DNA of 64,000 nt from Alphaproteobacteria bacterium (GCA_016124315.1 WGNW01000024.1:54249-118248), one strand, 5' to 3'; numbered from the stretch's first letter, positions 35,346 through 44,532 are shown. Notes: a model not told the origin generated them from the sequence alone. Translations and numbers: made by a program.

Positions 35346-37136
35346 ATGACCGTAGTTGCCCGCGAGAGGCGCGGAAAAGCCCTCGAAACGCTGCCCGGGT
35401 TGAGAGATCTGGCCGGGATGCTGGTGCTGGCGGGCGTCCTCGCCGCCTTGCCCGCAGGCGCTGCCGCATCGCAGCAGAGCACGCCGACCAAAGCCGCCGC
35501 CGCAGAGGCGCCGAGCGACGAGGCGGCGGACTCCCAGGCGTTCGGCGACTATCTGGCGGGGCGGTTCGCCATCGTCAACCGCGATACCGACGCCGCGGCC
35601 GACTACTACATCAAGGCGGTCGACGACGACCCGACCAACGTCGAACTGGCGCACCAGGCGTTTTCCGTGGCGATCGCCAGCGGGCGGCAGGACGCGGCCG
35701 TGAAGCTGGCCCACCGGCTGGAGGCGCTGAACGAGAAGCCGACCAGCCTGACCGAGCTGGTGCTGCTGATCGACGAGCTGAAGCGCAACCAGCTGGACGA
35801 GGCGAAGAAGCGGGTCGCCGCCATGCCGCGGACCGGGATCGTCGAGCTGATGGCGCCGGTGATCAAGGCGTGGATCGACGCCGCCCAGGGCCAGACCGAC
35901 GCGGCCCTCAAGAGCCTGGACGCCCTGTCGGCCAACAAGGGCTTCACGATCTTCATGAAGACCCACAAGGCCTACATCCTCGATTATGCTGGCAAGGTCG
36001 ACGAGGCCGCCGCCGCCTACGACGAGGCGGTGGACATGCAGAAGGGCGCCGATCTCAGGCTGGTGCTCGCCTACGCCCACTTCCTCGACGTCCACGGCAA
36101 GCCCGACAAGGCCAAGGCGGTCTATGACGCCTATCTGGAGCACTACCCGAGCAATGTGCTGATCGAGGCGGCCCAGAAGGGCTCGCAGGACCACGGCTCG
36201 CTCTATCCGGACATTCACACCGCCGCCGACGGCGTGGCCGAGGCGCTGTTCAGCACGGGCCGGGCGCTCGCCCAGGAACGCTCGCGCGGCTCGGCGGTGA
36301 TGTACCTCCGTCTGGCGCTCGCCCTGAAGCCGGACTTCCCGGTCGCCTATCTGCTGCTCGGCGACGTCCTCGACCGGGACGGCCAGCAGGACGAGGCGCT
36401 CAAGGTCTACGACAAGGTGACCGGCGATCCGGTGCTGGGCGAGGACGCCCGGTACGAGAAGGCGCTGCTCTACAACGAGATGGACGAGCCCGACAAGGCC
36501 ATCGCGACCCTGGAGGCGCTGCTCAAGGATTCGCCCGACAGCCTCAACGTCATGACGTCGCTGGCCGACACGCTGCGCGGAGAGGAGCACTTCGCCGAGG
36601 CGCGCGCCATCTACGACAAGGTGATCGATCATATCGGCAAGCCGTCGGAGCGGCACTGGGTGCTGTTCTACGCCCGCGGCATCACCTACGAGCGCATGGA
36701 CATGTGGGACAAGGCCGAGGCCGACTTCAAGAAGGCCCTGGAACTGTCGCCCGACCAGCCGCTGGTGCTGAACTATCTGGGCTACAGCTGGATCGAGCAG
36801 GGCACCAACATGGATCAGGCCCTCGGCATGATCCAGAAGGCGGTGGAGCAGCGGCCCGACGACGGCTACATCGTCGACAGCCTGGGCTGGGCGCTCTATC
36901 GGATGAAGCGCTACGACGAGGCGGTCGACTGGCTGGAGAAGGCGGCGGCCCTCATTCCCGAGGATCCGACCATCAACGATCATCTGGGCGACGCCTACTG
37001 GCAGATCGGCCGGCGGCTCGAGGCCACGTTCCAGTGGCGCCACGCGCTGGCCATGAAGCCGGAAAAGGACGAGGCGCAGCAGCTCGAGGCGAAGATCAAG
37101 TCGGGCCTCGACACCGAGACCCGCAGCGAGAAGTAG
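35346..37136 (+). CDS. Exported tetratricopeptide-repeat protein
   Basis: A 596-aa protein with an N-terminal signal or TM helix (about 24-42, AGMLVLAGVLAALPAGAAA) followed by about 12 TPR-like units, with the best in the C-terminal half (AEADFKKALELSPDQPLVLNYLGYSW, DEAVDWLEKAAALIPEDPTINDHLGDAYW). Such proteins next to ispE are frequent in alphaproteobacteria and are believed to scaffold envelope complexes; a specific partner is unknown. ATG 35346 with AAGGG 5 nt upstream is used. The track's 1119-aa ORF reads through the ETF-QO gene in another frame. It ends 3 bp before ispE. Confidence 0.85.
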   Translation: MTVVARERRGKALETLPGLRDLAGMLVLAGVLAALPAGAAASQQSTPTKAAAAEAPSDEAADSQAFGDYLAGRFAIVNRDTDAAADYYIKAVDDDPTNVELAHQAFSVAIASGRQDAAVKLAHRLEALNEKPTSLTELVLLIDELKRNQLDEAKKRVAAMPRTGIVELMAPVIKAWIDAAQGQTDAALKSLDALSANKGFTIFMKTHKAYILDYAGKVDEAAAAYDEAVDMQKGADLRLVLAYAHFLDVHGKPDKAKAVYDAYLEHYPSNVLIEAAQKGSQDHGSLYPDIHTAADGVAEALFSTGRALAQERSRGSAVMYLRLALALKPDFPVAYLLLGDVLDRDGQQDEALKVYDKVTGDPVLGEDARYEKALLYNEMDEPDKAIATLEALLKDSPDSLNVMTSLADTLRGEEHFAEARAIYDKVIDHIGKPSERHWVLFYARGITYERMDMWDKAEADFKKALELSPDQPLVLNYLGYSWIEQGTNMDQALGMIQKAVEQRPDDGYIVDSLGWALYRMKRYDEAVDWLEKAAALIPEDPTINDHLGDAYWQIGRRLEATFQWRHALAMKPEKDEAQQLEAKIKSGLDTETRSEK

Positions 37137-37139
37137 CGG

Positions 37140-38036
37140 TTGCCTCCGTCCGGCGACGGCGCGTGGCGGATCGGGACCGCCTGGGCCAAGCTCAACCTCT
37201 ACCTCCACGTCACGGCGATCCGGCCGGACGGCTATCACGAACTCGACAGCCTGTTCGCCTTCGCCGGAATCGGTGACCGCCTGGCGGTCCGCCCGGCGGA
37301 CCGTCTCACCCTGATCGTCGACGGGCCGTTCGCCCCTGCGGTGCCGGCGGACGGCGACAACCTCGTGCTGCGGGCGGCGAGGGCGCTGGACGGCCATCGC
37401 GGCGCCGAGATCCGGCTCACCAAGAACCTGCCTGTCGCTTCCGGCATCGGTGGCGGCTCGGCCGATGCGGCGGCCGCGCTGCGTGCTCTCAATGGACTCT
37501 GGCAGCTGGGGCTGACGGACGCGGTGCTGGAGCGGATCGCGGCCGGCCTGGGCGCCGATGTGCCGGCCTGCGTCGCCAGCCGCCCGGTTCAGGTATCCGG
37601 CATTGGCGAGGTGCTGGTCCCGGCGGCGCCGCTGCCGGCCTGCTGGGTGGTGCTGGCCAACCCGGGCGTCGCGGTCTCCACGCCGGCCGTCTTCCGGCGC
37701 TTCGACGCGGATGCCCGGTCGTTCCGGCTGGCGGCGCCGCTTGGCGGCTGCGCGACGGCGGCCGAACTGGCGGCGGCGCTGGCGCAGCGCGCCAACGACC
37801 TGGAGCCGTCGGCGGCGTCTCTGGCGCCAGAAATTCCCGCCGTCGTCGAGGCGCTCGCGGGGCTGCCCGGCTGCCTGCTGGCGCGCATGTCGGGCAGCGG
37901 CGCCACCTGCTTCGGGCTGTTCGGCCATGAGGCCGCGGCGGCGGCCGGCGCGGCCGCGCTGGCGGCACGCCATCCGTACTGGTGGGCGGCCAGCGGGCCG
38001 CTTCTGGGTGGCGAGGCGGGCGACGCGGTCCTATGA
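37140..38036 (+). CDS. ispE: 4-diphosphocytidyl-2-C-methyl-D-erythritol kinase
   Basis: A 298-aa GHMP kinase that phosphorylates CDP-methylerythritol in the non-mevalonate isoprenoid pathway. [26 protein letters not shown] is the substrate-binding start with Lys and Asp-Gly-Tyr-His, the glycine-rich ATP loop is [22 protein letters not shown], and the third motif is [12 protein letters not shown]. The start is TTG 37140, the only in-frame start close to the family N terminus; no strong Shine-Dalgarno is seen, so coupling to the TPR gene 3 bp upstream is likely. Confidence 0.95.
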   Translation: MPPSGDGAWRIGTAWAKLNLYLHVTAIRPDGYHELDSLFAFAGIGDRLAVRPADRLTLIVDGPFAPAVPADGDNLVLRAARALDGHRGAEIRLTKNLPVASGIGGGSADAAAALRALNGLWQLGLTDAVLERIAAGLGADVPACVASRPVQVSGIGEVLVPAAPLPACWVVLANPGVAVSTPAVFRRFDADARSFRLAAPLGGCATAAELAAALAQRANDLEPSAASLAPEIPAVVEALAGLPGCLLARMSGSGATCFGLFGHEAAAAAGAAALAARHPYWWAASGPLLGGEAGDAVL

Positions 38037-38070
38037 TCGCCGTCCCCGACACGACAGACACCGGCCCGTC

Positions 38071-38868
38071 TTGACCGCTCCCCGCCTTCTCTTCCTCGTC
38101 GCCGCCCTGCTGCTGGCGGGATGCGCCACCGGTCCCACGCCGCCGGACAAGATGTCGGACCTGGAACTGACCTGGTTCAAGGCAGAGACGGCGGTGCCGA
38201 CGGCGCTGGGCAAGGGCGTCGCGCTCATGGGCGATCCCGACCGCAAGGCCCTGCTTGAGGGCGCTCCCCACAAGTTCCCGGTGGTGGTCTACCTGCATGG
38301 CTGCACCGGCATCGCCGACGAGGACCGCGACCTGATGCGCGCGCTGGCCAAGGCCGGCTACGTGGTGGTGGCGCCCGACAGCATGGCCCGCAAGTTCCGG
38401 CCGCTGCAGTGCTCCTCCTGGTACAAGGAGGGCGGCTACAATCTCTTCGTGTTCGACTTCCGGCAGGCCGAGATCAACTTCGCCCTGCAGCAGATGGTGG
38501 CGAGCAAGTGGGCCGACTGGGACAATTTGTTCCTGGTGGGCGTGAGCGAGGGCGGCCTCGCCGCCGCCCATTTCCGCGGCGATGTGTTCCGCGCCCGGGT
38601 GATCACCCAGTGGACGTGCCACGGCTCCACCTGGGTGCGGGGCATCGACGGGCCCGAGGACACGCCGGTGCTGGCCATCGTCCGCCACGACGACCCCTGG
38701 TACGACAAGGACGGCTCGCAGCAGGCGGGGGATTGCGGCGCCTATTTCGGACCGAAGCGGCCCGGCTCCCGGTCGGTCGTGCTGGAGAAGGGCCACGGCC
38801 ATTCGGTGATCGGCGACGACTCGGTGGTCCGCCAGATCGTCGAGTTCCTCGACCGCAACCGGAAATAG
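38071..38868 (+). CDS. Alpha/beta hydrolase-like lipoprotein
   Basis: A 265-aa probable lipoprotein (LLFLVAALLLAGCAT, Cys about 17) with a dienelactone-hydrolase-like fold. VYLHGCTGIADEDRD supplies the oxyanion region, GVSEGGLAAA the Ser nucleophile, VLAIVRHDDPWY the Asp and EKGHGHSVIGDD the His. Substrate unknown; the family includes esterases and polymer depolymerases. TTG 38071 is taken because it places the lipobox correctly; the track start at 37558 is inside ispE. It is followed 15 bp later by the convergent YdcF gene. Confidence 0.78.
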   Translation: MTAPRLLFLVAALLLAGCATGPTPPDKMSDLELTWFKAETAVPTALGKGVALMGDPDRKALLEGAPHKFPVVVYLHGCTGIADEDRDLMRALAKAGYVVVAPDSMARKFRPLQCSSWYKEGGYNLFVFDFRQAEINFALQQMVASKWADWDNLFLVGVSEGGLAAAHFRGDVFRARVITQWTCHGSTWVRGIDGPEDTPVLAIVRHDDPWYDKDGSQQAGDCGAYFGPKRPGSRSVVLEKGHGHSVIGDDSVVRQIVEFLDRNRK

Positions 38869-38883
38869 CGGTCCATCCGGCGC

Positions 38884-39678
38884 TCAGCCTCCGGCCGGGC
38901 CCGGGAACGGCGCGGCGCTGCGACCGCGCAGATAGTAGCCGATCACGCCCGCCCATTCCCGCGTCACGAAGTCGAACGCCGCCAGCCGGTAACCGACGCT
39001 GTTGAAGAAGCCCGCCGTCACCTTGCCCTCGGTGTAGTAGTCGACCGGGTAGGGGATCACCTGCCAGCCCAGCCGCCGGAACACGCCGACCGCCCGCGGC
39101 ATGTGGTAGGCCGAGGTCACCAGCACCCAGGTCTGCCCCGGCTTGGGATGCACCAGCGCCTTGCTGAACACGCCGTTCTCCCACGTGGTGCGCGACCTGT
39201 CCTCCACCACTACCCGGTCCATCGGCTCGCCCAGTTCCTTGAACAGCATCCGGGCCACGTCGCCCTCGCTCAGCCGGTCATGCGGGTCCCAGTGGCCGCC
39301 GGAGAGCACCAGCGTCGCCTCGGGATGGCGGCGCCACAGGCCGATCGCCTCGGTCAGGCGCTCCACGTGATCATTGAGCTGCGGCGCGTGCCAGCGGTCG
39401 GTCAGGCGGGTGTTGACGGCGCCGCCGAGGCTCACGATGCCGTCGATGTGCCGGGGCAGCGCGGGCTGGGGAAACCGGGTCTCCAGCGACACCAGCATGA
39501 TGTCGGGCAGCGGCGTGGCGAGGATCACCGCCAGCCCCACGGCGGCGATGCCCGCCAACCAGGTGCCGGCCCTGCGCTTGCCGAGGAGCCGGAGCAGGGC
39601 GCCCAGCAGCGCCAGGATGAGGAGGCTGTTGCTGGGCTGGAAGACGTCCCACAGCAACCGCATCGGATCAGAGGCCAC
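38884..39678 (-). CDS. YdcF family (DUF218, ElyC/SanA-like) membrane protein
   Basis: A 264-aa inner-membrane protein with two N-terminal TM helices (about 18-33, LLILALLGALLRLL, and 37-55, WLAGIAAVGLAVILATPLP) and a DUF218 domain at about 80-230: IDGIVSLGGAVNTRL, LVLSGGHWD, EDRSRTTWENGVFS and LVTSAYHMPRAVGVFRRLGW. ElyC is a relative linked to lipid-carrier use in envelope polymer synthesis, which fits the adjacent sugar-nucleotide genes. GTG 39678 follows AGGAAG; it overlaps the epimerase stop by 11 bp, so these two are coupled. ATG 39663 is the alternative start. Confidence 0.88.
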   Translation of the reverse strand: MASDPMRLLWDVFQPSNSLLILALLGALLRLLGKRRAGTWLAGIAAVGLAVILATPLPDIMLVSLETRFPQPALPRHIDGIVSLGGAVNTRLTDRWHAPQLNDHVERLTEAIGLWRRHPEATLVLSGGHWDPHDRLSEGDVARMLFKELGEPMDRVVVEDRSRTTWENGVFSKALVHPKPGQTWVLVTSAYHMPRAVGVFRRLGWQVIPYPVDYYTEGKVTAGFFNSVGYRLAAFDFVTREWAGVIGYYLRGRSAAPFPGPAGG

Positions 39679-40636
39679 GCCACTTCCTGTACCAGTCGAC
39701 GAAGCGGGGCACGCCCACTTCGAGCGGGGTTTTCGGCTCGAAGCCGTGGTCGCGCCGGATGGCGTCGATGTCCGCGTAGGTGGCGGGCACGTCGCCGGGC
39801 TGCATGGGCGCGCTCACGGTGACCGCCTTGCGGTCCGCGGCCTGCTCGATGAGCTCCACCAGTCGGGTCACCCGCTCCGGCCGGTTGTTGCCGATGTTGT
39901 AGATGCGGTGCGGCCGGTCGCCCGCCGGTGGCCCATCCAGCACGGCGATCACGCCGCTGACGATGTCGTCGACATAGGTGAAGTCGCGCAGCAGCCGGCC
40001 GTCTTCGAACAGCCGGATGGGCCGGCCGTCGAACAGCGCCTCGGTGAACAGCCACACCGCCATGTCCGGCCGTCCCGAGGGTCCGTAGACGGTGAAGAAG
40101 CGCAGGCCGGTCTGGGGAAAGCCGTAAAGATGGGCGTAGGCGTCGCTCATCAGCTCGTCCGCCCGCTTGGTGGCGGCGTAGAGCGACACCGGATGCTCCG
40201 CGGGATCGGCTTCGGCGAACGGCAGCTTCTCGTTGCCGCCATAGACCGAGCTGGAACTGGCGTAGACGAAGTGCCTGAGGCCGGGCGTGTGCCGGGCCAG
40301 CTCCAGCATCGCCAGATGGCCCACCAGGTTGGACTTCGCATAGGCCATCGGATGGTCGATGGAGTAGCGCACGCCGGGCTGGGCACCCAGATGCACGATG
40401 CGGTCGATCCCCGAATCGCGCAGGGTGTCCTTGAGCAGCGCGTCGTCGGCGAAGTCGAGTCGGTGGAAGGCGAAGCCGTTGTGGGGCCGCAGCGCCTCGA
40501 TCCGCGACTGCTTGAGCGCCACGCTGTAGTACTCGTTGAGATTGTCGACGCCGACGACCCGGTCGCCCCGGCGCAGCAGCGCCAGCGACACGTGGTAGCC
40601 GATGAAGCCGGCGGCGCCGGTGACGAGTACGGTCAT
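39668..40636 (-). CDS. NAD-dependent epimerase/dehydratase (UDP-glucuronate 4-epimerase-like)
   Basis: A 322-aa extended short-chain dehydrogenase acting on nucleotide sugars. The Rossmann motif is VLVTGAAGFIGYHVSLAL, then GVDNLNEYYSVALKQSRIEAL, which is typical of UDP-glucuronate 4-epimerases, YASSSSVYGGNEKLPF, catalytic YAATKRADE (Tyr-x3-Lys) and FTVYGPSGRPDMA. I take ATG 40636 (MTVLVTG) with AGGA just before it, not the 40717 start. It would supply a sugar for surface polysaccharide and sits divergently from wecB, so both may serve one polymer. The specific substrate is inferred from resemblance only. Confidence 0.88.
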   Translation of the reverse strand: MTVLVTGAAGFIGYHVSLALLRRGDRVVGVDNLNEYYSVALKQSRIEALRPHNGFAFHRLDFADDALLKDTLRDSGIDRIVHLGAQPGVRYSIDHPMAYAKSNLVGHLAMLELARHTPGLRHFVYASSSSVYGGNEKLPFAEADPAEHPVSLYAATKRADELMSDAYAHLYGFPQTGLRFFTVYGPSGRPDMAVWLFTEALFDGRPIRLFEDGRLLRDFTYVDDIVSGVIAVLDGPPAGDRPHRIYNIGNNRPERVTRLVELIEQAADRKAVTVSAPMQPGDVPATYADIDAIRRDHGFEPKTPLEVGVPRFVDWYRKWRGL

Positions 40637-40800
40637 GATCCTGGAAATCTCGACTCTGCTGCAACGTCCCCCGACCCTAGGCGCAACAGGTTGCCGTTTC
40701 ATGTGCTTGCTCGGCAAGGACTTGTATGCGCAACCCTCTCGTGATTCCCTTGGCGTCGTCGTATCGTCCGGCTGACCAGACAGGAGCGCCGATCGAAGCC

Positions 40801-41973
40801 ATGCCCGAGCCGACGCGGATATTGACGGTGTTCGGTACCCGTCCCGAGGCCATCAAGATGGCGCCCGTGGTGAAGGCGCTGGCCGCCAGCCCGGCGCTGG
40901 AGACGCGGGTATGCGTCACCTCCCAGCACCGGCAGATGCTGGACCAGGTGCTCGATCTGTTCGGCATCCGGCCCGACTACGACCTCAACGTCATGAAGGC
41001 GGCCCAGTCCCTGGCCGACATCACCTGCGGCGTGTTGACCGGACTGGCGGGCGTGCTGGAGGAGTGGCGGCCCGACCGGGTGCTGGTGCATGGCGACACC
41101 ACCACCACCTTTGCCGCCTCGCTGGCCGCGTACTATCGGAAGGTGCCGGTCGGACATGTGGAGGCGGGCCTGCGCACCGGCAACCGCTACAGCCCGTGGC
41201 CCGAGGAGATGAACCGCCGGCTGACGGGCGCGCTGGCCGACCTGCACTTCGCGCCCACGGCGCGGGCGCGGGCGAACCTGCTGCGCGAAAATGCGCCGGA
41301 GGGGAGCGTCTTCGTCACCGGCAACACGGTGATCGACGCCCTGTTCCTGGCGCTCGACCGGCTGCGCGCCGACCCCGGGGCGGTCGCCCGCTTCGACGAG
41401 CGGTTCCGCTACCTGGACGGCAAGCGCCTCGTGCTCGTCACCGGCCACCGCCGGGAGAGCTTCGGCGAGGGCCTGCGCAACATGTGCGGCGCGCTGGCCG
41501 ACCTCGCCGACCGGGGTGACGTCGCGGTGCTCTACCCGGTGCACCTCAACCCCAACGTCAAGGGACCGGTGCACGAGATCCTGGGCGGCCGCGCGGCGGT
41601 GCACCTCGTGGAGCCGGAGGACTACCTGCCGTTCGTCTATCTGATGGACCGGGCGGAGATCATCATCACCGATTCCGGCGGCATCCAGGAGGAGGCGCCG
41701 TCGCTGGGCAAGCCGGTGCTGGTGACCCGCGACACCACCGAGCGGCCCGAGGCGGTGGAAGCGGGGACGGTGATCATGACCGGCACCGACCGGGCGCGCA
41801 TCGTCGCCGAGGCGACGGCGCTGCTCGACGACCCGACCCGCTACGAGGCGATGAGCCGGGCGCACAATCCCTATGGCGATGGACGCGCCGCCGGGCGCAT
41901 CGTCTCCTACCTGGAATCCGTGGCGGGATACGGCGCAAGGCCGTCTCCCTGGACCGACAAGGCGGCGGCGTAG
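40801..41973 (+). CDS. wecB: UDP-N-acetylglucosamine 2-epimerase (non-hydrolysing)
   Basis: A 390-aa GT-B fold enzyme converting UDP-GlcNAc to UDP-ManNAc. [16 protein letters not shown] begins the protein, [17 protein letters not shown] (about 100), [18 protein letters not shown] (about 120) and [10 protein letters not shown] plus [29 protein letters not shown] near 300 are the family signatures. The catalytic residues (Asp in HGDTT, Glu in VEAGLR and Glu in QEEAP) are present. The adjacent wecC gene uses its product. The track's 40726 start is longer; ATG 40801 starts at the usual place. The gap to the divergent epimerase (40637-40800) shows no clear promoter. Confidence 0.95.
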   Translation: MPEPTRILTVFGTRPEAIKMAPVVKALAASPALETRVCVTSQHRQMLDQVLDLFGIRPDYDLNVMKAAQSLADITCGVLTGLAGVLEEWRPDRVLVHGDTTTTFAASLAAYYRKVPVGHVEAGLRTGNRYSPWPEEMNRRLTGALADLHFAPTARARANLLRENAPEGSVFVTGNTVIDALFLALDRLRADPGAVARFDERFRYLDGKRLVLVTGHRRESFGEGLRNMCGALADLADRGDVAVLYPVHLNPNVKGPVHEILGGRAAVHLVEPEDYLPFVYLMDRAEIIITDSGGIQEEAPSLGKPVLVTRDTTERPEAVEAGTVIMTGTDRARIVAEATALLDDPTRYEAMSRAHNPYGDGRAAGRIVSYLESVAGYGARPSPWTDKAAA

Positions 41974-41975
41974 AG

Positions 41976-43223
41976 ATGGCGCGTTTCGACAAGACGGTGT
42001 GCGTGGTGGGCCTTGGCTATATCGGCCTGCCAACGGCCAGCCTGCTGGCGACCAGGGGCTACCGGGTGCTGGGCGTGGACAACGATCGCCGGGTGGTGGA
42101 GGCGGTGCAGGCGGGCAGCCTGCATTTCCACGAGCCCGACCTGGACATCCTGGTGGCCTCGGCCGTGGGCAGCGGCCAGCTCACGGCGGCCTGCGAGCCG
42201 GCGGCGGCCGACATCTTCATCATCGCCGTGCCGACGCCCTTCGCCGACGGCCACGCGCCGGACATGTCCTACGTGGAGGCGGCGACCCGCGCGCTGGCGC
42301 CTCACCTCCAGCCGGGCAACCTGTTGATCCTGGAGTCGACCAGCCCGGTGGGCGCCACCGAACAGGTGGCGGGCTGGCTGGCGCAGGAGCGCCCGGATCT
42401 GGGGCCGGACGTCACCCGGGGCTCGAAGCGCATCCACCTGGCGCATTCGCCGGAGCGGGTGCTGCCGGGCCGGGTGCTGCAGGAACTGGTGATCAACGAC
42501 CGCATCGTCGGCGGCATCGATCCGGAGTCGGCGGAGGCGGGGGCGGAATTCTACCGCACCTTCACCGCGGGGACCGTATTCACCACCAAGGCGCGCACCG
42601 CCGAGCTGTCCAAGCTGGCGGAGAACGCGTTCCGCGACGTCAACATCGCCTATGCCAACGAGCTGTCGCTGATCTGCGAGCGCCTCGGGGTGAACGTCTG
42701 GGAACTGATCCAGCTCGCCAATCGCCACCCGCGGGTCAACATCCTGCAGCCCGGGCCGGGCGTCGGCGGCCACTGCATCGCCGTCGATCCCTGGTTCATC
42801 GTCCATTCGGCGCCGGAGCAGAGCCGGCTGATCCGCACCGCCCGCGAGGTCAACGACGGCAAGCCGCGCTGGGTGATCGACCAGGTGAAGCAGGCGGCGG
42901 AGCGGTTCAAGGACCCGGTGATCGCCTGCCTGGGCCTCGCCTTCAAGGCCAACATCGACGACCTGCGAGAGAGCCCGGCGCTGGCCATCACCGAGGCGCT
43001 GGCCCGGGAAGGCGCGGGGGACATCCTTGCCGTGGAGCCCTATGTGAGGGAGTGTCCGAAGCGGCTGGCGGGGCTGGCCAAGCTGCGGTTCGCCGGCGTC
43101 GAGGAGGCGCTGGAGAAGGCCGACATCGTGCTGCTGCTGGTCGATCACGACCGGTTCCGCACCATCGACCGGCAGCGCCTGGCTCGAAAGGTTCTGATCG
43201 ACACCCGCGGCCTGTTCGGCTGA
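41976..43223 (+). CDS. wecC: UDP-N-acetyl-D-mannosamine dehydrogenase
   Basis: A 415-aa NAD-dependent four-electron oxidoreductase making UDP-ManNAcA from UDP-ManNAc. The Rossmann loop is VCVVGLGYIGLPTASLLA, with IIAVPTPFADGHAPDMSYV and ESTSPVGATEQV; the catalytic Cys is in GVGGHCIAVDPWF (about 265) and the active Lys in AELSKLAENAFRDVNIAYANE. CLGLAFKANIDDLRESPA marks the UDP-binding C-terminal domain. It starts 2 bp after wecB, so one mRNA is expected. Polysaccharide polymerisation genes are not present, so the ManNAcA polymer could be capsule, O-antigen or exopolysaccharide. Confidence 0.95.
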   Translation: MARFDKTVCVVGLGYIGLPTASLLATRGYRVLGVDNDRRVVEAVQAGSLHFHEPDLDILVASAVGSGQLTAACEPAAADIFIIAVPTPFADGHAPDMSYVEAATRALAPHLQPGNLLILESTSPVGATEQVAGWLAQERPDLGPDVTRGSKRIHLAHSPERVLPGRVLQELVINDRIVGGIDPESAEAGAEFYRTFTAGTVFTTKARTAELSKLAENAFRDVNIAYANELSLICERLGVNVWELIQLANRHPRVNILQPGPGVGGHCIAVDPWFIVHSAPEQSRLIRTAREVNDGKPRWVIDQVKQAAERFKDPVIACLGLAFKANIDDLRESPALAITEALAREGAGDILAVEPYVRECPKRLAGLAKLRFAGVEEALEKADIVLLLVDHDRFRTIDRQRLARKVLIDTRGLFG

Positions 43224-43245
43224 GCCGGCGCACCGCTCGCGCCGG

Positions 43246-43274
43246 TTGATCGCCCCCGGCGATGCCAGTATTGT
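43246..43274 (+). promoter_or_regulatory. Promoter of tRNA-Gln
   Basis: TTGATC (43246-43251) and TATTGT (43269-43274) are spaced by 17 nt. Initiation would fall near 43281, six bases before the mature tRNA 5' end. The rest of the 43224-43286 gap shows nothing else. Confidence 0.6.
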
Positions 43275-43286
43275 CGCGCGCCTTGG

Positions 43287-43361
43287 TGGGGCGTAGCCAA
43301 GTGGTAAGGCAGCGGATTTTGATTCCGCGATTCGCAGGTTCGATCCCTGCCGCCCCAGCCA
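43287..43361 (+). tRNA. tRNA-Gln (anticodon TTG)
   Basis: A 75-nt tRNA whose acceptor arms TGGGGCG and CGCCCCA pair perfectly; the sequence ends in genome-encoded GCCA. The anticodon stem GCGGA/TCCGC encloses loop TTTTGAT, giving anticodon TTG, which reads CAA and, by wobble, CAG. The T arm GCAGGTTCGATCCCTGC is canonical. The D arm is short (GCCAAGTGGTAAGGC), as in other alphaproteobacterial tRNA-Gln. No intrinsic terminator is seen after it. Confidence 0.98.
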
Positions 43362-43454
43362 TCCTTCGGAAAAAGTAGACGTTTCGCGCCGGGAAACCGC
43401 CTCGCTACCGTGACCGCGAGGGCGGCCGCGCGCCGCCTGTCGAGTAGAGCCAGC

Positions 43455-43479
43455 GGAACCTTCCAGTGTGCGTGTCGTT
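43455..43479 (+). promoter_or_regulatory. EcfG-type general stress promoter for urcA
   Basis: GGAAC (43455-43459) is followed after exactly 16 nt by CGTT (43476-43479). The start would be near 43486, leaving a leader of about 40 nt before ATG 43526. This is the second perfect match to this consensus noticed in the window. Confidence 0.68.
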
Positions 43480-43525
43480 TTGCCGAATGTTGGGCAATAA
43501 CGGACCTCCTAGAAAGGGTGCGACG

Positions 43526-43969
43526 ATGAGTAAAAAGCTTGGATTTACCAAGGTCTGCTGCGTGATTGCCGGCCTCGGCGCCTTGGGCGCCGCGGCGCCG
43601 GTTCTTGCCCAGACCAACGATCAGGAAATCAAGGTGATCGGCAAGTACGGCAAGGTGCCGGACAACGTGCAGAGCCTCACGGAGGCGGTCAGCTATGCCG
43701 ACCTCAATCTCAGCACCGACGCCGGCAAGGACGAGCTTCGGCACCGGATCCGGCTGACGGCGCGCTATCTGTGCAACAAACTCGGCGAGCCGGAATCGGT
43801 GTCCTACGGGCCGGTGCCCTCGTGCCGCGAGGCGGCCGTCAAGGACGCCATGGACCGGGTGAACACCGCCGAGGAGCACTACGCTCCCCACGGCACCACC
43901 TGGGTCGCCGGCCCGGCGTGGCAGCCGCCCTATCCGGCCGACTGGGACGACCAGGGCGCCGCCCAATAG
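43526..43969 (+). CDS. UrcA family protein
   Basis: A 147-aa small exported protein. A signal peptide ends at about residue 28 (LGALGAAAPVLA-QT). The mature part has the family signature AVSYADLNLSTDAGKDELRHRIRLTARYLC followed by CREAAVKDAMDRVN, with two Cys likely in a disulfide. The C-terminal WVAGPAWQPPYPADWDD tail is unusual. AAAGGG is 8 nt before ATG 43526. The function of the UrcA family is unknown; the EcfG-type promoter points to stress induction, and a strong hairpin terminator follows the gene. Confidence 0.88.
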   Translation: MSKKLGFTKVCCVIAGLGALGAAAPVLAQTNDQEIKVIGKYGKVPDNVQSLTEAVSYADLNLSTDAGKDELRHRIRLTARYLCNKLGEPESVSYGPVPSCREAAVKDAMDRVNTAEEHYAPHGTTWVAGPAWQPPYPADWDDQGAAQ

Positions 43970-43989
43970 GCGCCACGATCGGCTACACG

Positions 43990-44034
43990 AACACGCGGGA
44001 GACGGCGTCGCAGCCGCCTCCCGGCGTGTTTGTG
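43990..44034 (+). terminator. Terminator of urcA
   Basis: A long near-perfect hairpin AACACGCGGGAGACGGC / GCCGCCTCCCGGCGTGTT with loop GTCGCA and small bulges, followed by TGTG. The T-run is short, so termination may be partial. Confidence 0.55.
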
Positions 44035-44110
44035 AATTCGTATTGAAGTACGGCGCGGCATCCCGGGTCGATGACTGTCCGGCACGCCGGAACAGGGACG
44101 TCGCAAATCC

Positions 44111-44311
44111 CTATTTCTTGGCCTTTTCCGCCTTGGCCTGTTCCTTGGCGGCGCGCTCCTCGGCCTCCTTGGCGAGGCGCAGGGCGCGCAGCTTTTCTGA
44201 CTTTGTCGTCAGGTCGCGCATGGACTGGTCGCGCTCGCGGATCACGTCAGCGCCCTGGCTCTTGGATTTCGCGAAGCGCTGCTCTGCCTTGGCCTTGATG
44301 GGATTGCTCAT
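44111..44311 (-). CDS. Small charged coiled-coil protein of unknown function
   Basis: A 66-aa highly basic and charged protein (IKAKAEQRFAKSKSQGADVIRERDQSMRDLTTKSEKLRALRLAKEAEER) predicted to be one long helix ending in Lys/Ala/Glu repeats. No domain is recognised beyond similarity to uncharacterised alphaproteobacterial proteins of this size. ATG 44311 follows AGAGGAC at 6 nt; the 367-aa ORF in the track reads through potI in another frame. Cytoplasmic. It lies between the urcA terminator and the potFGHI genes, but not in that operon (221 bp gap). Confidence 0.7.
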   Translation of the reverse strand: MSNPIKAKAEQRFAKSKSQGADVIRERDQSMRDLTTKSEKLRALRLAKEAEERAAKEQAKAEKAKK

Positions 44312-44532
44312 GGACGTGTCCTCTCTGTGATAGGGAAGGCCGCCGGCTCGTCCGGCGGGAGGCTTGCGGCGGAGTCGCGGTTGCCCGGGCAATTGCGAAA
44401 ACCGCCCGTCGACGACGGGAGAGACGCCGCTCCAGGGGCCTCGATCCGGCGCGGCAGGCGGCAATATTACCTGGAAAAGGCCCGGTCGGGCCCATTCCCC
44501 CTTTACTTGAGCTAGACCAGCCGGTCCCGGTA

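Noticed and set aside
43145-43966. 273-aa minus-strand ORF across tRNA-Gln and urcA
   Set aside because: The ORF includes the tRNA; a protein product there is implausible and its sequence resembles common mis-annotated ORFs opposite tRNAs.
43974-43989. Sequence match ACGATCGGCTACACG shared with 61863-61877
   Set aside because: A 15-bp match is about what chance allows in 64 kb, and one copy is the coding end of grxD.
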